A DNA stretch of 64,000 bases from Sphingobium sp. (GTDB lineage Bacteria; Pseudomonadota; Alphaproteobacteria; Sphingomonadales; Sphingomonadaceae), in assembly GCA_020446425.1 (NCBI GenBank), contig JAGRES010000013.1, positions 186,001-250,000 of the forward strand, given 5' to 3'. The position numbers and the translations under genes were made by a program. Shown piece by piece: positions 7,737 through 16,997 of this stretch. The notes beneath the pieces were generated by a model. The model was not told the DNA's origin. It searched no databases and saw only the letters and a list, made by a program, of their open reading frames with translations. How positions within the stretch are numbered: the stretch's first letter is position 1; each line of letters begins with the position of its first letter.

Positions 7737-10175
7737 TCAGAATTTGGTCGTCACCTGCAGCGTAACAGTACGTGGCAACGTACCGAACCCGAGCTGATCT
7801 GCATGTGCCGGAACAGCGGTGCCGGATGCGCCACCGGTCGAAGGTCCATCGACTACGCCCGTCACATAGAAACGATTGGTCAGGTTCTTGCCGATAAGGG
7901 CCACCTGCCAGCGCTCATCTTCGGAACCGACGCGCAGACCGGCATCAATCGTCGCGTAGCTCGACTGACGCGAGTCGGGGTTACCAAAGCCTGACGCGAG
8001 ATAGGAAGAGCTATAGCGCATGTCGGCGCTAACCCCGAGCATCAGGCCGTTGCCCATCGGTGCATCGTAAGACGCACCAATCGTGCCGGTCCATTTGGGC
8101 GCAACGGACAGCGGCTTGCCATTCAGGCTCTGACGCACGCCGCCACCGGCCAGCACGATGTCGCATCCTTCCGCAATGCTCTGCCCCGCATAACAGGGTG
8201 CCTGGGGGAAGCTGGTATAGCGTGCCCGGTTATAGTTGATCGAGCCATGCAGGTTGAGGCCGCTCACAGAACGCGGGGCATATTCAAACTCCAGCTCCAC
8301 GCCCTTGGTACGAGCATCAGCCGTCAGGGTCTGGAACGCGAAGATCGGCGAGTTGAAGAAATCGACCTGCAAATCCTTATAGGCATAGCTGTACAGACCA
8401 AGGTTGAGGCGCAGCTGATTGTCCATCAAGGTCGACTTGACGCCTGCTTCAAATCCCCGCGCGCGTTCCGGATTAAAAGTCAGATCTCCGAAAGGATCGG
8501 TCGAGAATTTCGAGTTGATGCCACCATTGGAGAAGCCGCCGGATTTATACGCGGTCTTGTAGGCGCCATAGACCAGCAGGTCGCGCGAGGGCTTCCAGGT
8601 GAGGGTGGCCTCAGGCGACCAGTTGGTGAAGGTCTGCTTGGCAAAGACTTCGCCCAGTCCATCTGGATCGTTCTGATCCCTGAAAATGAAGGTAACACCC
8701 GCATTGTTATAGGGCTGCGTGAAATAGCTGTCCTTGGTTTCATGCGTGTAGCGCACACCACCGGCCAGTTCGAGCGTGGGCACGATTTTCCAGGTCGCCT
8801 GACCGAATAATGCGGCGGTTTCGCCATCGGTATAGCTGGTCTTGGTCGTCGCCAGGAACCGGTTGGCTGCCGACTGGCTGCTGTCCTCGATATTGGCGAA
8901 CATGATATACTGTTCAAAGGTGCGCTTCGTCTTCTGATACAAACCGCCGACCATGATGTTCAGCGGCCCGTCGAACGTCGTCAATGCGCGCAGTTCGGAC
9001 GAGAACGCATGCCAGGTTGAATTTTCCGTCGCCCATGTTCCCGCCGCGCTGGACTGGAAGTCGCAGGCGCAGGCCCAGCGGTTGTTGTTCCAGTTATAGT
9101 TGGTGACGGACGTGATCGTAACGTCGTCCATGTCATAAACCAGATTGGCCGTCAGAGCGTATGATTTATAGCGGTTATAGAGCTGTCCATCCGATTTCGA
9201 GAAAGGGAAATCGGGGGCGATATCCGTCGGGATATTGTTCTGATGGGTAACGAAATCGCGCTCACAGGTATAGCCATTGAGCTGGCTGGAGCCACTCGGG
9301 CAATTATAGGCGACATAGTTCCAGCTGCTGTTGTTGACCTCGTTATAGTCGCCCGATGCCTTGAAGGTCGCCGTCAAACGGTCGGTCGGCTCCCATTTGA
9401 GCGTCAGGCGGCCCAGCAGTTCCTTTTCGCCTGGCGCTTCATGCGCCGCAGGCGCGGCGACATGCGGTTCCAGCGAATTGTCGATAATATCGAAGGTCGA
9501 GTACGTCACAGGATCGGCAACATTGCGATAATAGCCGCCCCACATTTTCGAGCCGCGCACGGCAAGGCGAATGCCGAGCGTATCGGACAAGGGGCCGGAC
9601 CCCACCAGTTCGACCTGCGCCTGTTGCGATTTGAATTCATAACCGGTCCGCGCCTTGAACTCCGGTGACGACGTAGGGTCGGCAGAGGTAAGCGAGATCA
9701 CGCCAGCCGTGGCGTTCTTACCGAAAAACAGTGCCTGCGGCCCCTTGAGGATTTCAACGCGGGCGAGGTCGAAGAAGCCTTCATTGATGATACGGCCCTG
9801 CCCGTAATACACGCCGTCAACAACAACCGCGACCGACTGTTCGATACCGATCGAGGTAGAGGAAGAACCGATACCGCGCAGTGTAAGCTGTGCGCCCGAA
9901 CCGTTCGAGGCACGGCCAACATTCAGGTTCGGCGTGCGCGCCGCGATCTTCTCAATCGAGGTCAGGTCGAGCTTTTCGACCATTTCACCCGCAATGGCGG
10001 TGACGGCGACTGGAACATCCTGCACGCTTTCCGAACGCTTACGCGCCGTGACCACGATATCGGCAAGGCCGCCTTCGGTTATCGCCGCATCGCTTTCCTG
10101 CGCCAGAGCCGGATGCATACCGGCCATCATCATCGCGACGATGCTTCCGGTAGCGAGAAAATACTTGCTGTTCAT
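7737..10175 (-). CDS. TonB-dependent outer membrane receptor
   Basis: An 812-residue receptor. I chose ATG at 10175 because a GGGAGG ribosome binding site lies 8 bases upstream and the protein then begins with a good signal peptide (MNSKYFLATGSIVAMMMAGMH...ALAQ). The TonB box region reads DIVVTARKRSESVQDVPVAV. A plug domain follows (RGIGSSSTSIGIEQSVAVVVDGVYYG, VEILKGPQALFFGKNATAG), then a 22-strand type barrel ending in VTLQVTTKF with the terminal Phe. It takes up large substrates across the outer membrane using TonB energy. Catabolic gene context, with no siderophore or sigma/anti-sigma genes, suggests uptake of an organic substrate rather than iron. Confidence 0.93.
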   Translation of the reverse strand: MNSKYFLATGSIVAMMMAGMHPALAQESDAAITEGGLADIVVTARKRSESVQDVPVAVTAIAGEMVEKLDLTSIEKIAARTPNLNVGRASNGSGAQLTLRGIGSSSTSIGIEQSVAVVVDGVYYGQGRIINEGFFDLARVEILKGPQALFFGKNATAGVISLTSADPTSSPEFKARTGYEFKSQQAQVELVGSGPLSDTLGIRLAVRGSKMWGGYYRNVADPVTYSTFDIIDNSLEPHVAAPAAHEAPGEKELLGRLTLKWEPTDRLTATFKASGDYNEVNNSSWNYVAYNCPSGSSQLNGYTCERDFVTHQNNIPTDIAPDFPFSKSDGQLYNRYKSYALTANLVYDMDDVTITSVTNYNWNNNRWACACDFQSSAAGTWATENSTWHAFSSELRALTTFDGPLNIMVGGLYQKTKRTFEQYIMFANIEDSSQSAANRFLATTKTSYTDGETAALFGQATWKIVPTLELAGGVRYTHETKDSYFTQPYNNAGVTFIFRDQNDPDGLGEVFAKQTFTNWSPEATLTWKPSRDLLVYGAYKTAYKSGGFSNGGINSKFSTDPFGDLTFNPERARGFEAGVKSTLMDNQLRLNLGLYSYAYKDLQVDFFNSPIFAFQTLTADARTKGVELEFEYAPRSVSGLNLHGSINYNRARYTSFPQAPCYAGQSIAEGCDIVLAGGGVRQSLNGKPLSVAPKWTGTIGASYDAPMGNGLMLGVSADMRYSSSYLASGFGNPDSRQSSYATIDAGLRVGSEDERWQVALIGKNLTNRFYVTGVVDGPSTGGASGTAVPAHADQLGFGTLPRTVTLQVTTKF

Positions 10176-10277
10176 CCTCTGTCCCTCCCAAACCATTTAT
10201 TTCCAAGCCTTTCGGCCGAGCCGAAGCGCTTCTTGTTGTCCGCAACCATAAATGCGCCGAGAAAGACGAGGCGTCAC

Positions 10278-10296
10278 CCTGTCAAAAGCGGCAGGT
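10278..10296. promoter_or_regulatory. lux-box-like dyad, copy 1
   Basis: CCTGTCAAAAGCGGCAGGT has the CTG-N10-CAG spacing of LuxR-type operators. It is repeated 28 bases later (copy 2) with two base changes. It lies in the divergent intergenic region between the TonB receptor and an SDR gene. The regulator is inferred to be the orphan LuxR protein at 18330. Confidence 0.5.
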
Positions 10297-10305
10297 TTGC
10301 TCTCC

Positions 10306-10324
10306 CCTGTCAAAAGCAACAGGT
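10306..10324. promoter_or_regulatory. lux-box-like dyad, copy 2
   Basis: CCTGTCAAAAGCAACAGGT has perfect CCTGT/ACAGG arms and CTG-N10-CAG spacing. It is a direct repeat of the element at 10278, matching at 17 of 19 positions. Confidence 0.55.
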
Positions 10325-10454
10325 GATGGCCGCCAAACTTAGGCCGAAAACCACAGGCGACAAGGAGACCCGTATTCATACGTAGTGCGGGAAATTCACC
10401 GGATAACGGATAGTGCGGAGGATGGTGAGCAGCACCATCATCACAAGAAGGAAG

Positions 10455-11261
10455 ATGCCCGTGGCAAGACTGAAAGGACGCGTGGCGCTGGTTTCCGGCG
10501 CGTTGAGAGGCATAGGCCGTGCAATCGCGGAATGTCTTGCCCATGACGGCGCAACCGTGATCATCACTGATCTCGATGCTCTCGACAGCGCACCCGTGAC
10601 CGAAGCGCTCTCGCAAATGCCGGGATCGGCCTATCTCCGGCTGGATGCGACACAAGAGAGTGAATGGCAGGCCGCCCGTGACGAAGTGGATAAACGCTTC
10701 GGGCGGCTCGACATATTGGTGAACAATGTCGGCGCCGACCTCACTGGCAAGGTGCAGGACCTGGAGCTCTCGGCGTGGCACCGCCTGATGGCGCTTAACC
10801 TGGACAGTGTCTTTCTGGGCACCAAGACATTCCAGCCGATGCTCGCCCGGACAGGTGAAACCACGCCCTATGGATCTAGCATCATCAATATCAGTTCGAT
10901 CATGGGCATTGTCGGCCTGGGCGATGTATCAGCTTATAACGCCTCCAAGGGCGCGGTGCGGCTATTCACCAAGTCCAACGCGCTGGAATTCGCCGATAAT
11001 GGCGTCCCGATTCGCGTGAACAGCGTGCATCCCGGCTTTGTCGACACGCCTCTGCTGCGCAAGGGCATGCAAAACTGGGCAGAGCGCGACGGCACGCTTA
11101 CCGCGCAGGATCTGATTGACGGCATGGCGCAGACAACGCCCATCAAGCGGCTGGCCCAGCCAATCGAGATCGGCAAGGTGGTCGCCTTCCTGGCCAGCGA
11201 CGACGCCAGCTATATGACCGGCAGCGAAGTCGTGGTGGATGGCGGCTGGACCGCGCGTTGA
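10455..11261 (+). CDS. SDR family oxidoreductase
   Basis: A 268-residue classical SDR. I chose ATG at 10455 over an in-frame start 42 bases upstream because AAGAAGGAAG directly precedes it and the protein then starts six residues before the Rossmann strand (GRVALVSGALRGIG). Other motifs are NNVG, the catalytic Ser in INISSIMG, YNASK, and the C-terminal SEVVVDGGW. Predicted NAD(P)-dependent alcohol/ketone oxidoreductase. It is the first gene of a two-SDR operon transcribed divergently from the TonB receptor, with two lux-box-like elements upstream. The neighbouring SDR (11278) is clearly related but not identical, so the pair may act on different positions or epimers. Confidence 0.88.
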   Translation: MPVARLKGRVALVSGALRGIGRAIAECLAHDGATVIITDLDALDSAPVTEALSQMPGSAYLRLDATQESEWQAARDEVDKRFGRLDILVNNVGADLTGKVQDLELSAWHRLMALNLDSVFLGTKTFQPMLARTGETTPYGSSIINISSIMGIVGLGDVSAYNASKGAVRLFTKSNALEFADNGVPIRVNSVHPGFVDTPLLRKGMQNWAERDGTLTAQDLIDGMAQTTPIKRLAQPIEIGKVVAFLASDDASYMTGSEVVVDGGWTAR

Positions 11262-11277
11262 AAGTCGGGAGAGAAAC

Positions 11278-12060
11278 ATGAGCGATTTCGGATTGAAAGG
11301 CACCGTCGCGCTGGTGACAGGCGCCAATGGCGGTATTGGCAGCGCAACCGTCAAGGCCTTGGCCGAAGCAGGCTCCACGGTAATCGCGACCGACCTGCCG
11401 GACCATGCTTCAATTGACGGTGCGGCGGCCTATCGCTCGCTCGATGTGACAAGCGAACATGCATGGAGCGCACTCGCCGCCGAAATACGCAACACGCATG
11501 GCCGCCTCGACATATTGGTCAATAATGCCGGCATTTCCGTCACCAACTCCATCGCCGAGACCAGTCTGGCCGAATTCCGCAAATGCATGAGCATCAATGT
11601 CGAGAGCATATTTCTCGGCACACAGGCAATGCAGAATCTGCTGGCCGAAAGCGGCAAGGACCGCGCAGGCGGTTCGTCCATCGTCAACCTTTCCTCGGTC
11701 GGAGGACTGCGTGGCGCCGCCTATATGGCGACCTATTGCACCAGCAAAGGCGCGGTGAAGCTGTTCACCAAAAGCGCAGCGATGGAATATGCGGCCCTGA
11801 AAATGCCTATCCGCGTGAACAGCGTCCACCCCGGCGGCATAGACACCAATATGATGGACACCATCTATGCCCGCTACGTCGAGGCAGGCTTGTTCCCGGA
11901 CGAAGAAACCGCCCGGAAAACCGTGTCTGCAGGACACGCTATGGGCAGAATGGGTACGCCGGATGAAATTGCAGGGGGTATCGTCTATCTGTGCACTCCC
12001 GCCGCAAGCTTCATGACAGGAGCGGAGCTCGTCATCGACGGCGGCATGACCGCGCACTAA
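11278..12060 (+). CDS. SDR family oxidoreductase
   Basis: A 260-residue classical SDR. ATG at 11278 is preceded by GGGAGAG, and the gene starts 16 bases after the preceding SDR stops. Motifs are TGANGGIG, NNAG, the catalytic Ser in VNLSSVGG, YCTSK, and AELVIDGGM near the C-terminus. Predicted NAD(P)-dependent hydroxy/keto oxidoreductase. Shared features with the upstream SDR (SVFLGT/SIFLGT, IRVNSVHPG, FMTGAE/YMTGSE) suggest tandem duplication followed by divergence. Confidence 0.88.
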   Translation: MSDFGLKGTVALVTGANGGIGSATVKALAEAGSTVIATDLPDHASIDGAAAYRSLDVTSEHAWSALAAEIRNTHGRLDILVNNAGISVTNSIAETSLAEFRKCMSINVESIFLGTQAMQNLLAESGKDRAGGSSIVNLSSVGGLRGAAYMATYCTSKGAVKLFTKSAAMEYAALKMPIRVNSVHPGGIDTNMMDTIYARYVEAGLFPDEETARKTVSAGHAMGRMGTPDEIAGGIVYLCTPAASFMTGAELVIDGGMTAH

Positions 12061-12075
12061 TCCACAACGGGTACC

Positions 12076-12116
12076 AAAAAAGAAGGCCCGGCTGTGCCCA
12101 CGACGCCGAGCCTTCT
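12076..12116 (+). terminator. putative terminator hairpin after SDR pair
   Basis: AGAAGGCCCGGC (12081-12092) pairs with GCCGAGCCTTCT (12105-12116) with one mismatch, preceded by an A-run. It lies between the + strand SDR operon and the convergent minus-strand genes and may work in both directions. There is no strong T-run on the plus strand. Confidence 0.4.
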
Positions 12117-12157
12117 ATCCGCCATGATGGAGAGATCGCTGGCGGACCTGGGAAAAC

Positions 12158-12451
12158 CTACATCTTCTGTGTCGAGCTCACCTCGTGAATGCTGATGTCA
12201 TTAGAGAATTTTCCTTCAAAATCAGCGAGTAGCCTGACAATGCCTGGCATCGCAAAATGCGCCTGCAACGCGTCCATATCGCGCCATGCCTCAACCGCCA
12301 GAATGGTGCACTTACTCTCATCTTCCATGGCCATGTGATAGAAAAGGCAGCCGTCTTCCGCGCGTGAAGGCTCACATAATTCCTTCAGCCGAGCATAGAG
12401 ATGCGGCAGCGTTTCCTGGTCAGTGAATATTTGACCGGTGATGACTATCAT
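12158..12451 (-). CDS. antibiotic biosynthesis monooxygenase (ABM)-like small protein
   Basis: A 97-residue protein with the dimeric alpha/beta-barrel ABM pattern: MIVITGQIFTDQETLPHLYARLKELCEPSRAEDGCLFYHMAMED..., then W-R and HFAMPGI. The family includes putative quinol monooxygenases and many small enzymes or regulators of unknown function. It is the third gene of a minus-strand run after the acyl-CoA ligase and a SnoaL-like gene, 45 bases downstream of the latter. The assignment is by fold; the reaction is unknown. Confidence 0.75.
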   Translation of the reverse strand: MIVITGQIFTDQETLPHLYARLKELCEPSRAEDGCLFYHMAMEDESKCTILAVEAWRDMDALQAHFAMPGIVRLLADFEGKFSNDISIHEVSSTQKM

Positions 12452-12496
12452 GCAGACTTCCTGTCGTTGGTTTGGAACACGGGTTAAGTGAACTGC

Positions 12497-12919
12497 TCAG
12501 GTCTGATGCAGGATGGTGAAGGACCGGCTCTGGAAAAACCATTCGCCGTCGCGCTTGACCAGCTTGTCATTATAACAGGCGCGCGCGCGTTTATCCTTGC
12601 CCGTTTCCGGTTCTTCATAGACTTCCGAGAAATAGGTGCGTGCTACAGCAGTATCGCCATCGACGTGAATCATCCCCGGCATGGCAACAAAACTGAGCTT
12701 GGGATAATGCGGCATGGCCCCTGCCCATAGCTCGACAACCTTGTCCTTGCCCGAGACGACACCCAGTTCGGGATAATGCGACAGGTCCCAGTGGCAGTCC
12801 TCTACCCAGAGCGACGCCCATGTCTCCTGATCGACGCGATTGACGGCGTCGGCATAGCTTTCCAGCAGCTCGCGGATAGCGATCCGGTCCTCCAGCGGAC
12901 CCGAATAATTCCTGCTCAT
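12497..12919 (-). CDS. SnoaL-like / NTF2-fold protein
   Basis: A 140-residue NTF2-like protein. The N-terminus IAIRELLESYADAVNRVDQETWASLWVEDCHWDL is the common SnoaL_4-type helix-turn-strand, and it ends with the DGEWFFQSRSFTILHQT strand. Homologous folds serve as isomerases, dehydratases or hydroxylase partners in steroid and aromatic catabolism. It sits between the acyl-CoA ligase and the ABM-like gene. The catalytic function is not provable from sequence. Confidence 0.8.
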   Translation of the reverse strand: MSRNYSGPLEDRIAIRELLESYADAVNRVDQETWASLWVEDCHWDLSHYPELGVVSGKDKVVELWAGAMPHYPKLSFVAMPGMIHVDGDTAVARTYFSEVYEEPETGKDKRARACYNDKLVKRDGEWFFQSRSFTILHQT

Positions 12920-12994
12920 ATCGCTCTCCTCCTGTCTGTTATCGACGTAGATTATGCTTTTATCGCACGCATTGAACCTGCTGAAAAAGTGAGG

Positions 12995-14524
12995 TCAGCG
13001 ATATTCGTCCCGCAATATGCGCCGTAAGATCTTACCCGAAGGGTTGCGGGGCAGATCGGCGCGAAAGTCCACGGACTTGGGCGCTTTGTAGGCCGCCACC
13101 CTCTCACGCGCCCAGGCTATCAGCTCAGCCGGATCGGGCGGTGGATCCCCGGCCGGCACTACGATCGCCTTGACCGCCTCCCCCCATTTCGCATCTGGCA
13201 CGCCGATTACGGCCACATCCTTCACCCGCGGATGGCTGTAAAGCGCGTTCTCGACCTCGGCGGGGTAGACATTTTCGCCGCCGGTGATGATCATGTCCTT
13301 GATCCGGTCAGCCAAATAGAGATAGCCATCCGCATCCATCCGCCCGGCATCACCCGTGCGCAGCCAGCCATCAGCATCACGCGTCTCTGCCGTCGCCTCC
13401 GGGCGATTATGATATCCGATCATATTGGCCTGCGACCGGGTAACAATCTCGCCGATCTCACCGCGCGGCAGTTCATGCCCCGCCTCATCGACAATGCGTA
13501 TCTCAACGCCTTGTAGCGCCTTACCGACGCCGCGCATGCGTTCATTGCCTTCAGGGTCATGATCTTCGGGCGGCAGGCCGATGATCGTCCCTGCCGTTTC
13601 GGTCATGCCGTACATCTGGGCAAAACCACAGCCAAAGATCGCGATGGCCTGCCGCAGCAGGTCGAGCGGAATGGCCGAACCGCCATAACATATATATTTG
13701 AGGAAACTGAAATCCGTCGTCTCCGCATCGGGATGATCGCATACGATGCGCAGCGCCGTAGGCACCATCATGATCTTGGTGATGCGATAGCGGATCAGCA
13801 GGTCCAGCACCTGCGCCGGGTCAAACTCCCGCACGATCACGCCCTTGGCGCCATGCTGCAGCGACCATAGCCCCCAACCGGAACCGCTGATGTGAAAAAC
13901 CGGCATGGCGACCAAAGCTACATCGTCCGATGTCCAGCGATACCATTCGGACAATTGTTCTTGCGGTGTCGAGGTACGCAATCCGAGCAGGCTGCGGTTG
14001 GAGAGCAGCGCGCCCTTTGGGTGGCCAGTGGTGCCTGACGTATAGAGTTGAAGCACCGGTTCGTCATAGGCCGCTTCGCGTTCGGGATCGTCACAATGTT
14101 GCGCATCGCGCCATGTGGAAAAGAGGCGCTCATCCTCTCCCTCAGTCACTAATATGCGCCCGCTGTAGTCTCCCAAGCGGTCAAGAAATTCGGGGTCCGT
14201 CAATATGACCTTGGGATCGGCATCGCCCAATATGTAGGCGACTTCGGGAGGCGCCAACCGCCAGTTAACCGGGACCATAACGAGCCCCGCCTTGACCGCA
14301 CCCAACCACATTTCGAAATAGGCATCGCGGTTTTTACCGAGATAGGCCACACGATCCCCGGGCTTGCACCCTTGCGCGATCAGGCCATTGGCAACCTGGC
14401 TGGCCCGCTTGTCGAACTCCGCATAACTGGTTTCGGCGTCTTCGAAAATGAAAGCCGTCTCCCCAGGCCGTTCGGCAGCTTGGCGGCGTATAAGGTCGGC
14501 AAGGGTCATTTTCTGCTGGGCCAT
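12995..14524 (-). CDS. AMP-binding acyl-CoA synthetase
   Basis: A 509-residue member of the ANL superfamily that activates a carboxylic acid to its CoA thioester through an acyl-adenylate. The P-loop-like motif LYTSGTTGHPKG is at about residues 160-171. The others are YGMTETAG, LRTGDAGRMDADGYLYLADRIKDMIITGGENVYPAEVE and the C-terminal catalytic Lys in PRNPSGKILRR. GGAGAG lies upstream of both candidate ATGs (14527 and 14524); the second has better spacing. It is the first gene of a minus-strand operon, divergent from the SDR at 14698, with a lux-box-like dyad between them. It probably primes a carboxylated side chain or opened ring for beta-oxidation. Confidence 0.9.
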   Translation of the reverse strand: MAQQKMTLADLIRRQAAERPGETAFIFEDAETSYAEFDKRASQVANGLIAQGCKPGDRVAYLGKNRDAYFEMWLGAVKAGLVMVPVNWRLAPPEVAYILGDADPKVILTDPEFLDRLGDYSGRILVTEGEDERLFSTWRDAQHCDDPEREAAYDEPVLQLYTSGTTGHPKGALLSNRSLLGLRTSTPQEQLSEWYRWTSDDVALVAMPVFHISGSGWGLWSLQHGAKGVIVREFDPAQVLDLLIRYRITKIMMVPTALRIVCDHPDAETTDFSFLKYICYGGSAIPLDLLRQAIAIFGCGFAQMYGMTETAGTIIGLPPEDHDPEGNERMRGVGKALQGVEIRIVDEAGHELPRGEIGEIVTRSQANMIGYHNRPEATAETRDADGWLRTGDAGRMDADGYLYLADRIKDMIITGGENVYPAEVENALYSHPRVKDVAVIGVPDAKWGEAVKAIVVPAGDPPPDPAELIAWARERVAAYKAPKSVDFRADLPRNPSGKILRRILRDEYR

Positions 14525-14616
14525 CATTTCCTCTCCATTACGCTCCGGCTTTTACATGAGAAAATCGACAGACGAGACTGGCAATTCCTCTAAGATGGAG
14601 AATGTCGGGTTGCCCT

Positions 14617-14634
14617 ACTGTTGGAAACGACAGT
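14617..14634. promoter_or_regulatory. lux-box-like dyad
   Basis: ACTGTTGGAAACGACAGT has perfect ACTGT/ACAGT arms and CTG-N10-CAG spacing. It lies between the divergent acyl-CoA ligase and SDR genes, 63 bases upstream of the SDR start, where it could control both. Confidence 0.55.
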
Positions 14635-14697
14635 GCAGCTTGACGGCATAATCGCTAACATCGTCATCATATAGGTCATAGAATGAGGGCATGAAGG

Positions 14698-15459
14698 ATG
14701 GATATCGGTCTCAAAGGACGCAAGGCGATATTGGCGGGTGCCAATGCAAGCATCGGCAGGGCTGTAGCCAAGACACTCGCGGCTGAAGGATGCGATATCG
14801 CATTATGCGGCCGCACGCAGGAAAAGGTCGATAATGTCGCGAGCGAGATCGAGGCCTTGGGCGTGAAGGCCTATGGGGCGTCGGTGGATGTCACCGATGC
14901 AGAGGCTTTTCCCGCTTGGGTCGCCAGTGCCGCAAACCAGATGGGCGGATGCGACATTTTCATCTCCTTCGTTTCCTGCAATCCGGGCAACGATTCGCCC
15001 GAAGCATGGGAAACTATGGTCACCGGCGATCTGTTGCCTACGGTGCGAGGAATCCAGGCGGCCATGCCTGCGCTCGAAAAATCCGACGCCGGTTCCATCG
15101 TCACCATTTCATCGACAGGCGCGCTTGAAGAATTCATGGGGCCCCAGCCTTATAATGCGATCAAGGCCGCACTCATCAACTATAGTGCCGCATTGGCGCA
15201 GAAATATGCGCCCCAGGGCCTGCGTGTGAACTGTGTATCGCCCGGCCCCATCCATACTCAGGATGGGCCATGGGAGTATATCAAAGATAATATGCCTGAT
15301 TTCTATAATGCGACATTGCAGCAGATTCCTTTTGGCCGACTGGGCAACGGCGAGGAACTGGCCAAGGCGATTGCCTTCATCGCATCCCCTGCATGCCCGT
15401 TCATGACCGGTGCAAATGTCTTAATTGATGGTTGCTTCACCAAAGGCGTGCAATATTGA
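14698..15459 (+). CDS. SDR family oxidoreductase
   Basis: A 253-residue SDR with a variant cofactor loop (AGANASIGRAVAK instead of TGxxxGIG), DVTDAEAF, an IFISFVSCNPG segment in place of NNAG, the catalytic Ser in ISSTGA, and YNAIK. The C-terminal NVLIDGCFTKG is the usual dimer strand. The loss of NNAG and the altered glycine loop set it apart from the other SDRs here and may mark a divergent subfamily. It is co-transcribed with the ThuA-like gene 16 bases downstream. Confidence 0.83.
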   Translation: MDIGLKGRKAILAGANASIGRAVAKTLAAEGCDIALCGRTQEKVDNVASEIEALGVKAYGASVDVTDAEAFPAWVASAANQMGGCDIFISFVSCNPGNDSPEAWETMVTGDLLPTVRGIQAAMPALEKSDAGSIVTISSTGALEEFMGPQPYNAIKAALINYSAALAQKYAPQGLRVNCVSPGPIHTQDGPWEYIKDNMPDFYNATLQQIPFGRLGNGEELAKAIAFIASPACPFMTGANVLIDGCFTKGVQY

Positions 15460-15475
15460 AGGCGGAGAGAAGAAT

Positions 15476-16231
15476 ATGGCCGAGGAAAATCCGAGCCGGA
15501 TAGACTGCGTGCTCATTGTCGGCGGGCTCTATCACGACATGGATTTCGCGCGTCTGGAGCTGCTGAAATTGCTGGCCGAAGACCAGCGGGTGCGCACGCG
15601 CGTGTTCGAGGACTATTCCAATGTCGATGCCATTCTCGCCGCCGATTTCCTCATCACCTATACCTGCGACGTCATCCCGGAACTGAAAATACAGGAAGCT
15701 TTGCGTCAATGGGTTCGCGATGGCGGGCGCTGGTATGCATTGCACGGCACAAACTCGGTTCTCCGACTGTTTGACAATGGGCTTTACGGCAGCCCGCGCT
15801 GGGCGCCAGTGCTTATGGAAACGCTGGGGACACAGTTCGTCGCCCACCCGCCGATCGCACCCTATCGTGTGGAGGTCGCGGACAAGGATCATCCGCTGTC
15901 GCGGGGGATAGAGCCATTTGAAACCACCGACGAACTCTATCTGATGGAACAGCATGGCGACCTGCATGTCCTGCTCGATACCGAGTTTGGCGGGGACGCG
16001 ACCGGCTTCGACGAGCATGAATGGGAACAGGGACGCCACCCTGTATTTTACATAAAACAGCAGGAAAAAGGTGCGGTCCTATACAATACCCTGGGCCATT
16101 GCCGGGGGCATTACGACATGCAGCCGTTCCTCGACTGGTGGCCGACCGTCGACCGCTGCGCCTGGGACCTTCCGGTATTTTATGAGCTGCTGAGGCGCGG
16201 CATCGCCTGGTGCAAGGAACCCAAAGCCTGA
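15476..16231 (+). CDS. ThuA-like domain protein
   Basis: A 251-residue protein of the ThuA-like, glutamine amidotransferase-like fold. The start ATG at 15476 follows GGCGGAGAGAAG; an upstream in-frame ATG lies inside the SDR gene and is unlikely. Visible family features are VLIVGGLYHDMDFARLELLKLL, DFLITYTCDV, RDGGRWYALHGTNSVLRLF and LGHCRGHYDMQPFLDWW. ThuA proteins were first linked to trehalose/keto-sugar use, and many are of unknown function. Pairing with an SDR suggests oxidoreduction or isomerisation of a carbonyl intermediate, but this is inference. Confidence 0.78.
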   Translation: MAEENPSRIDCVLIVGGLYHDMDFARLELLKLLAEDQRVRTRVFEDYSNVDAILAADFLITYTCDVIPELKIQEALRQWVRDGGRWYALHGTNSVLRLFDNGLYGSPRWAPVLMETLGTQFVAHPPIAPYRVEVADKDHPLSRGIEPFETTDELYLMEQHGDLHVLLDTEFGGDATGFDEHEWEQGRHPVFYIKQQEKGAVLYNTLGHCRGHYDMQPFLDWWPTVDRCAWDLPVFYELLRRGIAWCKEPKA

Positions 16232-16235
16232 CCCG

Positions 16236-16601
16236 TTAGCCCAGGGGTTTGACAGGCAGGTGTTCCGCACCCGGCGCCTCTTCCGGCACCGCAACCTCTA
16301 CCCAGCCATCTTCTGTTTCACGCAGGTCAAAAACCTTGAGGGGCTTGTAGCCTGCGGCACCCATGCACTCGCCATTCTCCAGCTTGAAACGCGCGCCATG
16401 GAGTGGACACATCACCGCGCCGCGACGGACGCGGCCATCGGGCGCCAATTGCGCCGCCGCGTGACTGCAACGGTTGATAACCGCATGGAGCGTTCCTTCG
16501 TCACGTGTCACCAGCACCGGCCAGCCGCCGACAATGAAAGCCATCATGGCGCGGTCTTCGACCTCATCAGCCTTTACAACCTTATGAAACATATCAGGCA
16601 T
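16236..16601 (-). CDS. Rieske [2Fe-2S] ferredoxin
   Basis: A 121-residue stand-alone Rieske protein. The cluster ligands are C-S-H (in INRCSHAAAQLA) and C-P-L-H (in VMCPLHGARF), 17 residues apart as expected. It has no mononuclear iron domain, so it is an electron-transfer component that probably feeds one or more of the five Rieske oxygenase alpha subunits in the window. It is the last gene of an ACAD/EthD/ferredoxin run. No ferredoxin reductase is encoded in the window. Confidence 0.85.
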   Translation of the reverse strand: MPDMFHKVVKADEVEDRAMMAFIVGGWPVLVTRDEGTLHAVINRCSHAAAQLAPDGRVRRGAVMCPLHGARFKLENGECMGAAGYKPLKVFDLRETEDGWVEVAVPEEAPGAEHLPVKPLG

Positions 16602-16625
16602 TCAACTCACCCATGCATTGCGCGC

Positions 16626-16994
16626 TCACAATGGAAGCGCTGCATCATTTGAGCCCATCGGCGACTCAACTTCAACCACGGAAAAGGAGACGGTCGCCGG
16701 CCGGTCGAACAAACGCTCCTCGTCGACCGCAATTTCCTGCGCCGCTTCCGGTTCTCCAAGCGTCCGCATGCAGGCGGCATAGCTGTCCTCATCAGGGAAC
16801 CAGATTTCCATCACCACGTCATGAGCCGGTTCACCCATACCGGTCAGGGGCTCTATATAACGCCTGACATAGCGAACCGCTTGCCCGCGCAGATATTTCT
16901 CCCCAATGCGGCGGTGATTCTGCTCATAATAGTCCCGGAACGCGTCGACACTCATTCCCGGCTTGCGCCTCAGCAATGTCACAAGCTTGAACAC
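16626..16994 (-). CDS. EthD-domain protein
   Basis: A 122-residue protein with the EthD dimeric alpha/beta-barrel signature: VTLLRRKPGMSVDAFRDYYEQNHRRIGEKYL at the start and DVVMEIWFPDEDSYAACM in the middle. EthD-like proteins accompany many degradation operons, and their biochemical role is generally unclear (small-molecule binding, or decarboxylase/isomerase-like). It lies 3 bases after the ACAD gene stop. Confidence 0.78.
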   Translation of the reverse strand: MFKLVTLLRRKPGMSVDAFRDYYEQNHRRIGEKYLRGQAVRYVRRYIEPLTGMGEPAHDVVMEIWFPDEDSYAACMRTLGEPEAAQEIAVDEERLFDRPATVSFSVVEVESPMGSNDAALPL

Positions 16995-16997
16995 ATA